Shown: in pieces, positions 24,418-34,102 of the stretch | Position numbering within the stretch: position 1 is the stretch's first letter | How the letters are laid out: each line of letters opens with the position of its first letter | Source: Oscillospiraceae bacterium | GTDB lineage: Bacteria > Bacillota > Clostridia > Oscillospirales > Oscillospiraceae | Length of the DNA: 64,000 nt | Direction of reading: 5' to 3' | NCBI GenBank assembly: GCA_017434755.1 | Contig: JAFRER010000015.1 | Location: 62,001 to 126,000, forward strand | Program-made: the position numbers and the translations under genes | The notes under the pieces: model-generated | The model's input: only the letters and a program-made list of their open reading frames with translations | Database searches by the model: none | Told to the model about the DNA's origin: nothing

Positions 24418-26247
24418 TCAGCTCAGGGCTTCCGCAAAGTCTGAGGCACTCTTGCCGGCGATGCGTCCGAAGACGATGAAGTCGCATACGGCGTTGCCGC
24501 CCACGCGGTTCCCGCCGTGGATACCGCCCGTGGTCTCTCCGCACGCAAACAGGCCCGGGATCACATTGCCGCTGGTGTCGATCACTTCAGCATTGGTGTT
24601 GATCTTGATGCCGCCCATCGTGTGGTGGATGCCCGGCGCGATCTTGATCGCGTAGAAGGGCGCGGTGCTCAGGTCATCGTCCATGCCGTTGTTGCGGCCC
24701 CACTCCTCATCTATGCCCTTGGCCACGGACTCATTCCACGTGTTCATCGTGTTCACGAAGTTCTTCACGGCTTCGTCCGAAAGGCCCATGTTCTTCCCCA
24801 GCTCCTCATAGGTCCCGCCCTGGATCGTGTATCCGCCGTCGATGAAACGCTGGGAGAGAGCCAGATGATCCACCAGATTCTGGTCGAAGATGATGAAGCA
24901 GTAGCCGTCCGGCTGCTTGAGTTCCGCCTGGGAGACCACGTCGCGGCCCGCCAGGTCGTTGACGAAGCGTTTGCCTTCGGTGTTGACGACGATCGCGCCA
25001 AGGCTCCGGAAGGACTCGGACACCAGGCTGCCGTCCGACTGGATGACCGTCGGGTGCAGCTGGATCTGCTCCATGTCCACCGTATCCGCGCCCACCGCCT
25101 GTGCCATGAAGATGCCGTCGCCCGTGGCGCCGGAATGGTTCGTGGTCACGGCATTGGCAAGGCTGGGATCATAGCTGCTCATCAGATCGAAGTTTGCGCC
25201 GAAGCCGCCTGTCGCGAGCACAACGGCTTTGGCATGGATCGTGTAGATGTGCTCCGCGTCTTCGGCCATGACGCCGACCGCCTGTCCGTTCTCCATCAGG
25301 ATCTCGGTGGCCTTCGTGCTGACGTGCACGTCGATGCCGAGCTTCTCGACCTGCGTCTTGAGCTTGGCTACCAGGTACTCGCCCACGGCCACGCCGCCTT
25401 CCGGCTGATGCAGGTACTTCCGGCCTTCGCAGCCGCCGGTGGCTTTGACGCCGGTAAACGTGGCGTCGACGGTCTTGAGCCATTCGATCGCATCGGAGCT
25501 GTTTTCCGCCAGAGTCCGGACCAGCTCGGGGTTGGCCAGGTAGTGGCCGAGGCGCAGCGTGTCCTCCGTGAAGTTCTCGACCGTACTGTCGTCCAGGCCG
25601 AGCTCCTTCTCAAGATTGGTGCCTGCGGCGTTCATGCCGCCCTCGGCGCGCAGGCTGTTGCCGCCGACGAAGGGTATCTTCTCGAGCAGGATGACGTTTT
25701 TGCCCTCCTGCGTGGCAAGGACCGAAGCGGTGAGCCCGGCGCCGCCTGCGCCTACCACCACAACGTCGCAGTCAAGCTCCATTGGGGTCTTCTCAACAGG
25801 TGCGGCTGCGGCGACCTCGCGCCGGAAGCTGTCGGGATTGAGACCGCCGGATTCCAGGGCATCCGCGATGGCGGCCTTTACGGCCTCGGAGGTCAGGGTG
25901 GCTCCGGCGACGGCATCCACCTCAATACTCTGATTGTCATAGACGGAGACGGGGATTTTTTCCACGGCGACGGAACCGATGCCCTCGGTCTCCTCGTGAT
26001 TGAGGACGCGGATCTGATAGATCCTGTTGGCATCGGCAACGACCTCCACTTCCACGGGGCCGTTCCTGCCCATGGAAGTGCCGGTGAGCGTCATGGCTTC
26101 CGCGGAGATGTTTGTATCACCGACTGTTTTTACCGTATGGCTCTGAATGATATTCACCACGAGGAAGATCAGGAGGATAATGCCGCAGCTTATACCGACT
26201 ATATCGCTCCAGCGTTCTCTTCTCTTTTTCTTTTCTTGCTTATCCAT
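24418..26247 (-). CDS. flavocytochrome c-like FAD-dependent reductase with FMN-binding domain
   Basis: A 609-residue, membrane-anchored reductase. An N-terminal hydrophobic helix (about residues 18-38) is followed by an FMN-binding domain whose acceptor motif is AGATLTS (about 108-114), then the FAD domain beginning DVVVVGAGGAGLTASVLA (about 160). The substrate domain contains GGHP-like GIHHTMGGI and the end RVGGNAVCDFIVFGR. This is the fumarate reductase/urocanate reductase/extracellular acrylate reductase class used for anaerobic respiration; the electron acceptor cannot be told. No heme motifs were seen. Start chosen at 26247 by GGAGGG. Confidence 0.88.
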   Translation of the reverse strand: MDKQEKKKRRERWSDIVGISCGIILLIFLVVNIIQSHTVKTVGDTNISAEAMTLTGTSMGRNGPVEVEVVADANRIYQIRVLNHEETEGIGSVAVEKIPVSVYDNQSIEVDAVAGATLTSEAVKAAIADALESGGLNPDSFRREVAAAAPVEKTPMELDCDVVVVGAGGAGLTASVLATQEGKNVILLEKIPFVGGNSLRAEGGMNAAGTNLEKELGLDDSTVENFTEDTLRLGHYLANPELVRTLAENSSDAIEWLKTVDATFTGVKATGGCEGRKYLHQPEGGVAVGEYLVAKLKTQVEKLGIDVHVSTKATEILMENGQAVGVMAEDAEHIYTIHAKAVVLATGGFGANFDLMSSYDPSLANAVTTNHSGATGDGIFMAQAVGADTVDMEQIQLHPTVIQSDGSLVSESFRSLGAIVVNTEGKRFVNDLAGRDVVSQAELKQPDGYCFIIFDQNLVDHLALSQRFIDGGYTIQGGTYEELGKNMGLSDEAVKNFVNTMNTWNESVAKGIDEEWGRNNGMDDDLSTAPFYAIKIAPGIHHTMGGIKINTNAEVIDTSGNVIPGLFACGETTGGIHGGNRVGGNAVCDFIVFGRIAGKSASDFAEALS

Positions 26248-26501
26248 GTGTCCCTCCATATATATCGAGAATATAAAAGGGAAGTGCGCAGACGGGTTTG
26301 CTTCATCTGTTTCTTAACAATTATAATATCTGATTCTGCCAGTTTTTTCAATAGAAGATGACAGCGTTTTTCGGCATGTCACGTCAGAATGACAAGGGCT
26401 GTCCGGTGTTCCGCAATGAATGGGGCAGATGTCGAATGTTCTTGAAAAAAACCGCGCTTTTGGATAAACTGTATGTATAAAAAACAGGGAGACGTGCTGG
26501 T

Positions 26502-28109
26502 ATGAAGATCGTATTTCTCGGAGCTGCCCATGAGGTGACCGGAAGCTGTACGTATATCGAGGTCGGGGATAAAAAGGGCATAGTCGACTACGGCATGGAG
26601 CAGGGCAAAAACTTTTATGAGAATGAAGGCCTGCCCGTTGCGCCGTCCGAACTCGACTTCGCGCTGCTGACCCACGCACATATAGACCACAGCGGCCTTC
26701 TGCCTCTTCTGTACAAGCAGGGTTTCCGCGGTTCGGTATATACCAGCGAGGCCACCGCCACGCTTGTGAACATCATGCTGAACGACTCGGCGAACATCCA
26801 GATGTCCTCGGCAGAATACGACAGCCGAAAAGCCAAGCGGAGAGGCGATGCGGAGATTGAGCCGCTCTACGACCTTGATGACGTGGCCGGACTGATGAAG
26901 CTTGTGCATCCATGTCCTTACGGCGTTCTTGTACAGGTGAACGAGAGCGTTTCCATAAGGCTCACGGACGTCGGCCATCTTCTCGGCTCCGCCGCGATAG
27001 AGGTATTTCTGAAAGAGGGGGATGAGACAAGGAGCATCTGCTTCAGCGGTGACCTCGGCAACAGCGGGCAGCCCATCCTCATCGATCCGAAATATGTCCG
27101 GCAGGCGGACTATCTCGTCATAGAGTCCACCTACGGGGACAGGAACCACGAGAAAGTGAAGACCGACTACGTGGCCGAGCTTGCATCAAGGATCCAGAAA
27201 GTGTTCGACAGGGGCGGCAATATCGTGATCCCGTCCTTTGCCGTGGGCCGCACGCAGGAGATATTGTATTTCATCCGGGAGCTGAAGGATCGCCGCCTCG
27301 TGAAGGGCCATGACGGTTTCCCGGTCTATCTCGACAGCCCCCTCGCCATAGATGCCACAACGGTCTTCCTCCAGTGCGATCCGGCTTATCTCGATCCCGT
27401 GACGAGAGATATGATACACGACGGGATAAACCCGTTGGTGTTCCCGGGGCTTGAGTTCACAGAGAGCCAGGAGGATTCCAGAAAGATAAACGAAGATCCG
27501 GAACCAAAGGTGATAATTTCCGCGGCCGGCATGTGCGACGCGGGCCGTATCCGCCACCACCTCAAGCACAATCTCTGGCGCGCGGACAGCATGATCCTGT
27601 TCGTGGGCTATCAGGCGGCAGGCACGCTCGGACGCCTGCTGGTGGACGGCGTGAGGAAGGTGAAGCTCTTCGGCGAGGATATAATCGTGAACGCGGAGAT
27701 CGACACGCTGCCCGGCGTCAGCGGCCATGCCGACAAGGACGGACTGCTCCGCTGGGTGGATGGTTTCAGGGAAAAGCCGAAGGCCGTGTTTGTCAATCAC
27801 GGAGATCCGGATGTGGTGGAGAGCTTCCGGAAGTGCCTGACCGAGACAAGGGACCTGGTGGCATGCGCTCCTTTCAGCGGCACCTCCTTCGACCTCATAT
27901 CCGGAGAGTTCATCCGGATCACCGAAGGAAGACCGATAGCCGGAACCGCGGAGCCGCAGAAAAAAGACCCGCGCGCGGTCTCGGCTTATCAGGAGCTCGT
28001 CGCCGCTGCGGAGAGGCTGCTTAAAAAGTGCCGCGCCGCCGAGGGACTTGCCAACAGCCTGCTGAAGAAGGTCACAGCGGAGATCGAAAAGCTTATCGAT
28101 AAGCTCTGA
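26502..28109 (+). CDS. MBL-fold protein with beta-CASP and RMMBL domains (RNase-like)
   Basis: A 535-residue protein. The MBL motifs are THAHIDHSG (about residues 55-63), GHLLGS and SGDLG; the beta-CASP insert carries PSFAVGRTQEILY and the C-terminal RMMBL part has SGHADKDGLLRW. Enzymes of this design cleave RNA (CPSF73-like). A C-terminal helical tail of about 60 residues follows. TTGAAA at 26442 and TAAACT at 26465, 17 nt apart, are a plausible promoter. It is followed 28 nt later by hypB and may be co-transcribed. Confidence 0.88.
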   Translation: MKIVFLGAAHEVTGSCTYIEVGDKKGIVDYGMEQGKNFYENEGLPVAPSELDFALLTHAHIDHSGLLPLLYKQGFRGSVYTSEATATLVNIMLNDSANIQMSSAEYDSRKAKRRGDAEIEPLYDLDDVAGLMKLVHPCPYGVLVQVNESVSIRLTDVGHLLGSAAIEVFLKEGDETRSICFSGDLGNSGQPILIDPKYVRQADYLVIESTYGDRNHEKVKTDYVAELASRIQKVFDRGGNIVIPSFAVGRTQEILYFIRELKDRRLVKGHDGFPVYLDSPLAIDATTVFLQCDPAYLDPVTRDMIHDGINPLVFPGLEFTESQEDSRKINEDPEPKVIISAAGMCDAGRIRHHLKHNLWRADSMILFVGYQAAGTLGRLLVDGVRKVKLFGEDIIVNAEIDTLPGVSGHADKDGLLRWVDGFREKPKAVFVNHGDPDVVESFRKCLTETRDLVACAPFSGTSFDLISGEFIRITEGRPIAGTAEPQKKDPRAVSAYQELVAAAERLLKKCRAAEGLANSLLKKVTAEIEKLIDKL

Positions 28110-28137
28110 CCGGAAATAAAGAAAGGATCTCACGATC

Positions 28138-28818
28138 ATGGAAGATATCAAGATCATCGAATTGAAAGAGAGCGTTCTGGAAGACAACAACGCCGATGCC
28201 GAAAACCTGAGACAGGAGCTCAAGAGCAAAGGCACCTGCCTGCTTAACCTCATGTCATCCCCCGGCAGCGGCAAGACGAGCACGCTGCTGGCACTCAATA
28301 AAGCGTTTGCCGGCCGTCTGCGCTGGGGCGTGATGGAGGCCGATATCGACAGCGACGTCGATGCGAGGACGATAAAGGAAGCCGGACTGCCTTCCGTACA
28401 GCTCCACACGGGCGGCATGTGTCACCTTGATGCGGACATGACCCGTCAGGGCATTGCCGCGCTGGGAGAGAAGGATCTGGAGCTCATTGTGCTGGAGAAT
28501 ATCGGAAATCTCGTCTGTCCGGCGGAGTTCGATACGGGCGCGGCCATCAACATGACGATCCTTTCCGTCCCCGAGGGGGATGACAAGCCTGCGAAGTATC
28601 CGCTCATGTATGAGACCTGCGACATACTTGCCGTCAACAAGATCGACGTGCTTCCCGTTTTTGACTTCAACAGAGAATTCATGGAGGGCTGTGCGAGGAA
28701 ACTCAACCCGAACATAGACATTTTCTACATCTCCGCCAAGACCGGAGAGGGCGTTCAGGAACTTGCGGAAGCTATTATTAAGAGAGTGAGGGAGTGGAAC
28801 GGCACATGGGAGAGGTAA
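28138..28818 (+). CDS. hypB: hydrogenase nickel incorporation GTPase HypB, first copy
   Basis: A 226-residue SIMIBI GTPase that helps insert nickel into NiFe-hydrogenase with HypA. The P-loop is SSPGSGKTS (about residues 40-48), the metal-site motif GGMCHLDADM lies near 97-106, ENIGNLVCPAEFDTGA near 127-142 and the guanine motif NKID near 171. The N-terminal CxxCGC nickel motif found in some HypB is absent. A second HypB gene overlaps its 3' end by 13 bases. Confidence 0.9.
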   Translation: MEDIKIIELKESVLEDNNADAENLRQELKSKGTCLLNLMSSPGSGKTSTLLALNKAFAGRLRWGVMEADIDSDVDARTIKEAGLPSVQLHTGGMCHLDADMTRQGIAALGEKDLELIVLENIGNLVCPAEFDTGAAINMTILSVPEGDDKPAKYPLMYETCDILAVNKIDVLPVFDFNREFMEGCARKLNPNIDIFYISAKTGEGVQELAEAIIKRVREWNGTWER

Positions 28819-29489
28819 AGGTCATCAAGGTAAATGAATCCATATTCGCGGAGAACGACAGACAGTCGGCCTTCATACGAGAGCGGCTCAGCGGACAGGG
28901 AACGCTTTTCCTGAACTTCATGTCCTCTCCCGGCAGCGGCAAGACGACCACACTTGTCACGGTGATCAACCGCATCAAGGACAGGATCCGAATAGCCGGC
29001 ATGGATGTGGATATTGAGTCCAGCCTCGACGCCCAGCGCGTTGCCGACCGCACAGGTGTTCCGTATCTGCAGATCCATAACGGCGGGCTGTGCCACATCG
29101 ATGCGGACATGACTGCACGGGCGCTGGCAGAATTTGATACGGAGGGCATCGATCTGCTCATACTCGAGAATATCGGCAATCTGGTATGCCCTGCCGAGTT
29201 CGATACGGGAGCCCACCACAATATAACCATCCTCTCGGTCCCGGAGGGCGATGACAAGCCGCTGAAATACCCGCTGATGTACACCGTGAGCGACGTGGTC
29301 CTGATCAACAAGATCGACACCCTGCCGTATTTCGATTTTGATATTGAAAAGGCGAAGGAGCGGATCCTGAAGCTGAATCCGAAGGCGGTCTTTTTCCCGA
29401 TCAGCGCAAAGACGGGAGAGGGGACGGACGCATTTTGCGAGTGGATACTCGGCGAGGTCGACGCGGTAAAGGCGGGGAAGACGCGCTGA
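28806..29489 (+). CDS. HypB-like GTPase, second copy
   Basis: A 227-residue paralogue of the preceding gene, with the same motifs: SSPGSGKTTT, GGLCHIDADM, ENIGNLVCPAEFDTGA and NKID. Both look catalytically intact, so this is not a decaying duplicate. The ATG at 28806 overlaps the upstream gene; an in-frame GTG at 28794 is a possible alternative. Tandem HypB genes could serve two nickel enzymes or work as a heterodimer. The nearest HypA gene is 19 kb away at 48457, and no hydrogenase or urease subunit is in the window. Confidence 0.85.
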   Translation: MGEVKVIKVNESIFAENDRQSAFIRERLSGQGTLFLNFMSSPGSGKTTTLVTVINRIKDRIRIAGMDVDIESSLDAQRVADRTGVPYLQIHNGGLCHIDADMTARALAEFDTEGIDLLILENIGNLVCPAEFDTGAHHNITILSVPEGDDKPLKYPLMYTVSDVVLINKIDTLPYFDFDIEKAKERILKLNPKAVFFPISAKTGEGTDAFCEWILGEVDAVKAGKTR

Positions 29490-29501
29490 GACACGTTTTG
29501 A

Positions 29502-29530
29502 TTGACTTGAAGACAAAATCATTATAGAAT
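29502..29530 (+). promoter_or_regulatory. promoter for the DegV gene
   Basis: TTGACT at 29502-29507, 17-nt spacer, TAGAAT at 29525-29530. Confidence 0.7.
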
Positions 29531-29607
29531 TACAATATTGTTTACCGATCGAAAACAGATCTGTACAGCGTTGCATGGCAAAGAAACTATCTCAGGAGGT
29601 CGAATCC

Positions 29608-30456
29608 ATGAGCAAGCCCGTAATGGTCACAGGCGACAGTACACTGGATCTTTCCCCGGAGCTCTATGAGCGTTTCCATATAAAAACCGTTCCCCTCACG
29701 ATAGGCCTGGGAGGCGAAAGCTATCAGGACGGCGTGAATTTCTCCACTCCGCAGATGTTCGAGCGCTATCATAAGGACGGCACTCTTCCCGAGACCGCCG
29801 CTCCGAGCCTGCAGAGTTTCCTGGACTTCTTCAAATCCTTCACCGACGAGGGATACGAGGTCGTCCATGTGGATATAAGTTCCGATCTTTCCAGCACGTA
29901 TAACACAGCCAGACTTGCCGCCGAGGAAGTCGGTGGCGTGTATGTCGTGGACAGCAGAATGCTCTCAACGGGCGTGGGACTGCTCGCGATCGAGGGTGTG
30001 GAGTGTGCAGAGAAGGGAATGAGCGCGGCGGATATAGCAGCGCATCTTGAGTCTCTCACGGGAAAAGTCTCCACCAGCTTCGTGCTCGATACGCTCGAGT
30101 TCATGTATAAGGGCGGCCGGTGCTCTGCCACCGCTGCTTTCGGTGCAAACCTCCTCAAGATAAAGCCGGGCCTCGAGATGAAGGACGGCAAGCTCGATGT
30201 CTATAAGAAATACCGCGGCAACATGAACAATGTATACCGCCAGTATATAACAGAGCGGCTCGAGGGAAAGAAGATCCGTCCGGGCCATATCTTCCTCACC
30301 GAATCCGGCGAGATAGATGAAGGGCTGCTGGAGGAGCTCATGCAGCTGATCAAGGAGAAATCCGGCTGCAGAGAAGTGCACCATACCGTGGCCGGGGCGA
30401 CGATCGCCTCCCACTGCGGGCCGAGGTGCCTCGGTGTGCTCTTCATAGAAGAATAA
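29608..30456 (+). CDS. DegV family fatty-acid-binding protein
   Basis: A 282-residue DegV/FakB-type protein. The N-terminal GDSTLDLSPEL motif and the STYNTARLAAEE and SRMLSTGVGLLAI blocks form the fatty-acid pocket. In Firmicutes, FakB proteins present fatty acids to the kinase FakA for phosphorylation; no fakA is adjacent. Start at 29608 is set by an AGGAGG site 9 nt upstream; earlier in-frame codons lack one. Own promoter upstream and a hairpin downstream. Confidence 0.88.
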   Translation: MSKPVMVTGDSTLDLSPELYERFHIKTVPLTIGLGGESYQDGVNFSTPQMFERYHKDGTLPETAAPSLQSFLDFFKSFTDEGYEVVHVDISSDLSSTYNTARLAAEEVGGVYVVDSRMLSTGVGLLAIEGVECAEKGMSAADIAAHLESLTGKVSTSFVLDTLEFMYKGGRCSATAAFGANLLKIKPGLEMKDGKLDVYKKYRGNMNNVYRQYITERLEGKKIRPGHIFLTESGEIDEGLLEELMQLIKEKSGCREVHHTVAGATIASHCGPRCLGVLFIEE

Positions 30457-30482
30457 CAGCCTGTCCTCAGGAGACAGGATCA

Positions 30483-30510
30483 TACCCGCGGCCGAACGAT
30501 GCCGCGGGTA
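30483..30510 (+). terminator. hairpin after the DegV gene
   Basis: Perfect ten-base arms 30483-30492 and 30501-30510, followed by ATAAAATTT; the T-run is poor, so termination may be partial. Confidence 0.5.
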
Positions 30511-30535
30511 ATAAAATTTGACGGGAGGGACCGTT

Positions 30536-32233
30536 ATGGAGAAATTCAGCAGCATGGAATACCGCAGGCCGGATTTTGCCGCCTGCAGGAAAAGGCTGGC
30601 GCAGATCACGAAAAAGGTGAAGGCCGCCGGTTCATATGCCGATTACAGGGCCGCCTATATCGAAGCGGAGAAAGTCATAACGGAAGTCTATACGATGTCC
30701 TCTCTCTGCGAGATCCGGAATACGATGGACAAGACCGACAGCTTCTATGAGGCGGAGCAGAAGGCCGTTTCTTCCGGAAATGCGAAGATGTCCCTCTCGC
30801 TGCAGAAGCTTATGAAGGCGGCAGTCGCATCCCCGCTCCGAAAACAGTTCGATGAGGAATTCGGACCGCAGCTCATGAAGAGCTTTGAGATGGAGCTGAA
30901 GCTCATCAGTTTCCGGATCATCCCGGATATGATCAAAGAGGACAGGCTCAGCCAGAAGTATTCCAAGGACGCAGCCCTCTGCAAATGCGATTTCAGAGGC
31001 GAGGAGTGCAATTTCTATGGGCTTCTCAAGCATATGGAGAGCACCGACAGGGACGAGCGCGCGGAGGCATTCCGGGCGTGGGCGGCTTTATATGAGGGCG
31101 TATCGGAAAAACTCGATAAGACCTACGACAAGCTGGTGGCACTCCGTGTTCGCAAGGCGAAAAAGCTCGGCTTTTCAAACTTCATTGACTATATCTATCC
31201 GGCCCGCGGCAGATTCGACTATACGGCCGCGGACGTAGAGCGTTTCCGGGCAAAGGTCTGGGAAGTGATCGTGCCGTTCTGCGCGGAACTCTATAAGGAG
31301 CAGGCTGCCCGCCTCGGCGTGGATGCGATGCACTGGTATGACGAGGCGCTGGTCTTCCCGGAGGGGAACGCGGTCCCGGAGGGCAGCATGCCCGAACTCG
31401 TGGAAAAGGCGGGAGAAATGTATGCGGAGATGTCTCCGGAGACCGGGGAGTTCTTCCGCTTCATGCGGGAATATGAACTGTTCGATCTTGAGACCAGACC
31501 GGGCAAGCATCTCGGCGGATACTGCACCTTCCTGCCCGATTACAAGGCGCCGTTCATCTTCTCGAATTTCAACGGCACCTCGGCTGATGTGGATGTGCTT
31601 ACCCATGAGGCCGGCCACGCCTTCGAGTGCTATACCGCCAGCCGCACGCTTCCGCTTGCAAACCAGATAAGCTCCACCAGTGAGATCAACGAGATCCACT
31701 CCATGTCCATGGAGCATTTTGCCTATCCCTGGATGGAGAGCTTTTTCGGCGAGAAAGCGGATAAATACAGATTCGCGCATCTGTGCAGCGCGGTGGAGAC
31801 CATCCCTTACCTCGTGAGCGTGGATGAGTTCCAGCACCGTGTGTTCGAAAACCCCGGCATGACCGCCGCAGACCGCCGCAGGGTGTGGAGAGAGATAGAG
31901 CAGACCTATCTGCCGTGGAGAGACTATGACGGGAATGAGTTTCTCTCGAACGGCGGTTTCTGGATGCAGAAGCAGCATATCTTCCTCTATCCGTTCTATT
32001 ATGTGGATTATGCCCTTGCCCAGATCTGCGCGTTCCAGTTCTTCCTCCGAATGAGGGAAGACAGGGAAAGCGCATGGAACGATTATCTGAAGCTCTGCAA
32101 AGCAGGCGGCAGCAAGGGATATTTCGAACTCCTCGAATATGCCGGACTCGACAATCCCTTCGCCGAGGGCACCGTGGAAAAGGTGATCGAAGGCGTTAAG
32201 GAAGCGGTGGCGGAATTCAGGGCAAAGATCTGA
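30536..32233 (+). CDS. M3 family oligoendopeptidase
   Basis: A 565-residue zinc endopeptidase of the PepF/thimet oligopeptidase family, degrading short peptides in the cytoplasm. The zinc motif HEAGH occurs in VLTHEAGHAFECYTAS (about residue 361), and the third ligand is in SSTSEINEIHSMSMEHF. No signal peptide. Start at 30536 with GGGAGGG upstream. It precedes glmS by 32 nt and could be transcribed with it. Confidence 0.9.
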   Translation: MEKFSSMEYRRPDFAACRKRLAQITKKVKAAGSYADYRAAYIEAEKVITEVYTMSSLCEIRNTMDKTDSFYEAEQKAVSSGNAKMSLSLQKLMKAAVASPLRKQFDEEFGPQLMKSFEMELKLISFRIIPDMIKEDRLSQKYSKDAALCKCDFRGEECNFYGLLKHMESTDRDERAEAFRAWAALYEGVSEKLDKTYDKLVALRVRKAKKLGFSNFIDYIYPARGRFDYTAADVERFRAKVWEVIVPFCAELYKEQAARLGVDAMHWYDEALVFPEGNAVPEGSMPELVEKAGEMYAEMSPETGEFFRFMREYELFDLETRPGKHLGGYCTFLPDYKAPFIFSNFNGTSADVDVLTHEAGHAFECYTASRTLPLANQISSTSEINEIHSMSMEHFAYPWMESFFGEKADKYRFAHLCSAVETIPYLVSVDEFQHRVFENPGMTAADRRRVWREIEQTYLPWRDYDGNEFLSNGGFWMQKQHIFLYPFYYVDYALAQICAFQFFLRMREDRESAWNDYLKLCKAGGSKGYFELLEYAGLDNPFAEGTVEKVIEGVKEAVAEFRAKI

Positions 32234-32265
32234 CCGGAAGACTCAATCAGTAAAGGAGAAACACC

Positions 32266-34083
32266 ATGTGCGGGATAATAGGTTTCACAGGCGCCTCTCA
32301 GGCGGCCCCCGTTCTTCTCAGCGGACTGAAAAGACTTGAATACCGCGGTTACGACTCCGCCGGCATAGCCGTGCAGTGCGAGGGCGAGATCCGCATGCTC
32401 AAGGCCACCGGCAAGGTGGACACGCTCATTGAGCGCTACGGACAGGACAGGCAGATGAACGGCGTCTGCGGCATCGGCCATACCAGGTGGGCGACCCACG
32501 GCGCTCCGAGCGACATTAACGCCCATCCGCATATGTCGATGGACGGGCTTTTTGCCATCGTACACAACGGTATAATCGAGAACTATGCGCAGATCCGGAA
32601 GGAGCTCATCGATGAGGGCGTGAAATTCCTCAGCGAGACCGACACCGAAGTGATCGTCCAGCTCCTCATGAAATACTACGACGGCAACTTCCAGAACACC
32701 GTGCTCAAAACGCTGTCAAGACTGGAAGGCTCCTACGCCGTGGGCATCATGTGCAGGGATTTCCCGGGCGTGCTCTATGCGGCCAGAGAGGCCAGCCCTC
32801 TGATAATAGGCCTCGGGGCCGGTGAGAACTTCTTTGCTTCGGACATCACCGCTCTTGTCAGCCATACAAAGAACGTTATCGATCTCGATGACGGAGAGGT
32901 CGCGGAGATCAGATCGGACAGCATCAGCATCTTCGACCATGCCGGAAGGCCTGTCGAAAAGACGGAGCGCCACATCACATGGGATGTTGCCGCGGCGGAG
33001 AAGAACGGATATGAGCATTTCATGCTCAAGGAGATCATGGAGCAGCCCAATGCCTTGAAGGCTACCATCGACCCGAGGGTGAGAGACGGCAGGATCGTGC
33101 TCGATGATCTCGACCTCGACATGAGCTGCTATGACAGGATCATGATCACTGCCTGCGGATCCGCCTACCATGCGGGATGCGTAGGCAGGAGCGTAATAGA
33201 GACGCTCTGCCGCATCCCGGTGGAAACGGAACTCGCCAGTGAACTCAGATACAGAGACTTCGTCATGGATGAGAAGAACCTTGTGATCGTTGTGAGCCAG
33301 TCGGGCGAGACTGCCGACACCATAGCCGCCCTGCGGGAGTGCCGCAGCCGCGGAGCCACGGTCCTGGCCATCGTAAATGTTGTGGGCAGCAGCATCGCAA
33401 AGCTCGCCGACCATGTGATCTATACCTGGGCAGGCCCGGAGATCGCCGTTGCCACCACCAAGGGCTATACGACACAGGTGGCCGTGCTCACCATGTTTGC
33501 CATCTGGGCGGCCGACAGGCTCGGAAGAATAGAGCCTGAAGAATACAGCGAGATGGTCTCCGCTCTGATGAAGATCCCCGAGAGGGCCCAGAGGACGCTT
33601 GACCTGAACGCGAGGGTCCGCAAGCTCGCCAAGAAATACCACGACAGAAAGTCGCTTTTCTTCATAGGCAGAAATCTGGACTATTCGAGCTGCCTCGAGG
33701 GCTCGCTGAAGCTCAAGGAGATCTCCTACATACATTCCGAGGCATACGCTGCAGGAGAGCTCAAGCACGGCACCATCGCCCTGATCGAGCCGGGCAGGCT
33801 CGTTGTGGCGCTCTGTTGCTGCGAGAGGCTCTTTGATAAGACGGTCTCCAACATCCAGCAGGTGAAGGCAAGGGGCGCCAAGGTACTGGCCGTGGCGCTG
33901 GAGAGCAACCGCCGCATCTTCTCGGAGGCGGACGATGTGCTGCTCGTTCCGTCCACCCACAGGCTGCTCGTGCCCATCGTGGAGATCATCCCGCTGCAGC
34001 TGTTTGCCTATTTTGTGGCCGGTTTTAACGGCTGTGACATAGACAAACCCAAGAATCTGGCAAAATCCGTCACGGTGGAATAA
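32266..34083 (+). CDS. glmS: glutamine--fructose-6-phosphate aminotransferase (isomerizing)
   Basis: A 605-residue enzyme that makes glucosamine 6-phosphate, the first step to cell-wall amino sugars. The N-terminal glutaminase nucleophile is Cys2 (MCGIIGFTG), with RWATHG and HNGIIEN following. Two SIS domains carry SQSGETADT and the C-terminal end DKPKNLAKSVTVE is diagnostic. Length is normal. No glmS ribozyme was seen in the 32-nt gap upstream, unlike in many Firmicutes. It lies just before murT-gatD, grouping early and late steps of peptidoglycan building. Confidence 0.97.
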   Translation: MCGIIGFTGASQAAPVLLSGLKRLEYRGYDSAGIAVQCEGEIRMLKATGKVDTLIERYGQDRQMNGVCGIGHTRWATHGAPSDINAHPHMSMDGLFAIVHNGIIENYAQIRKELIDEGVKFLSETDTEVIVQLLMKYYDGNFQNTVLKTLSRLEGSYAVGIMCRDFPGVLYAAREASPLIIGLGAGENFFASDITALVSHTKNVIDLDDGEVAEIRSDSISIFDHAGRPVEKTERHITWDVAAAEKNGYEHFMLKEIMEQPNALKATIDPRVRDGRIVLDDLDLDMSCYDRIMITACGSAYHAGCVGRSVIETLCRIPVETELASELRYRDFVMDEKNLVIVVSQSGETADTIAALRECRSRGATVLAIVNVVGSSIAKLADHVIYTWAGPEIAVATTKGYTTQVAVLTMFAIWAADRLGRIEPEEYSEMVSALMKIPERAQRTLDLNARVRKLAKKYHDRKSLFFIGRNLDYSSCLEGSLKLKEISYIHSEAYAAGELKHGTIALIEPGRLVVALCCCERLFDKTVSNIQQVKARGAKVLAVALESNRRIFSEADDVLLVPSTHRLLVPIVEIIPLQLFAYFVAGFNGCDIDKPKNLAKSVTVE

Positions 34084-34102
34084 AAGGAGAAAGCACAGAC
34101 AC

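Noticed and set aside
24517..26361. A 614-codon open frame on the plus strand
   Set aside because: Antisense to the FMN/FAD reductase with intact cofactor motifs; no ribosome binding site and no domain.
32234..32265. glmS ribozyme
   Set aside because: The gap before glmS is only 32 nt and has no ribozyme core.
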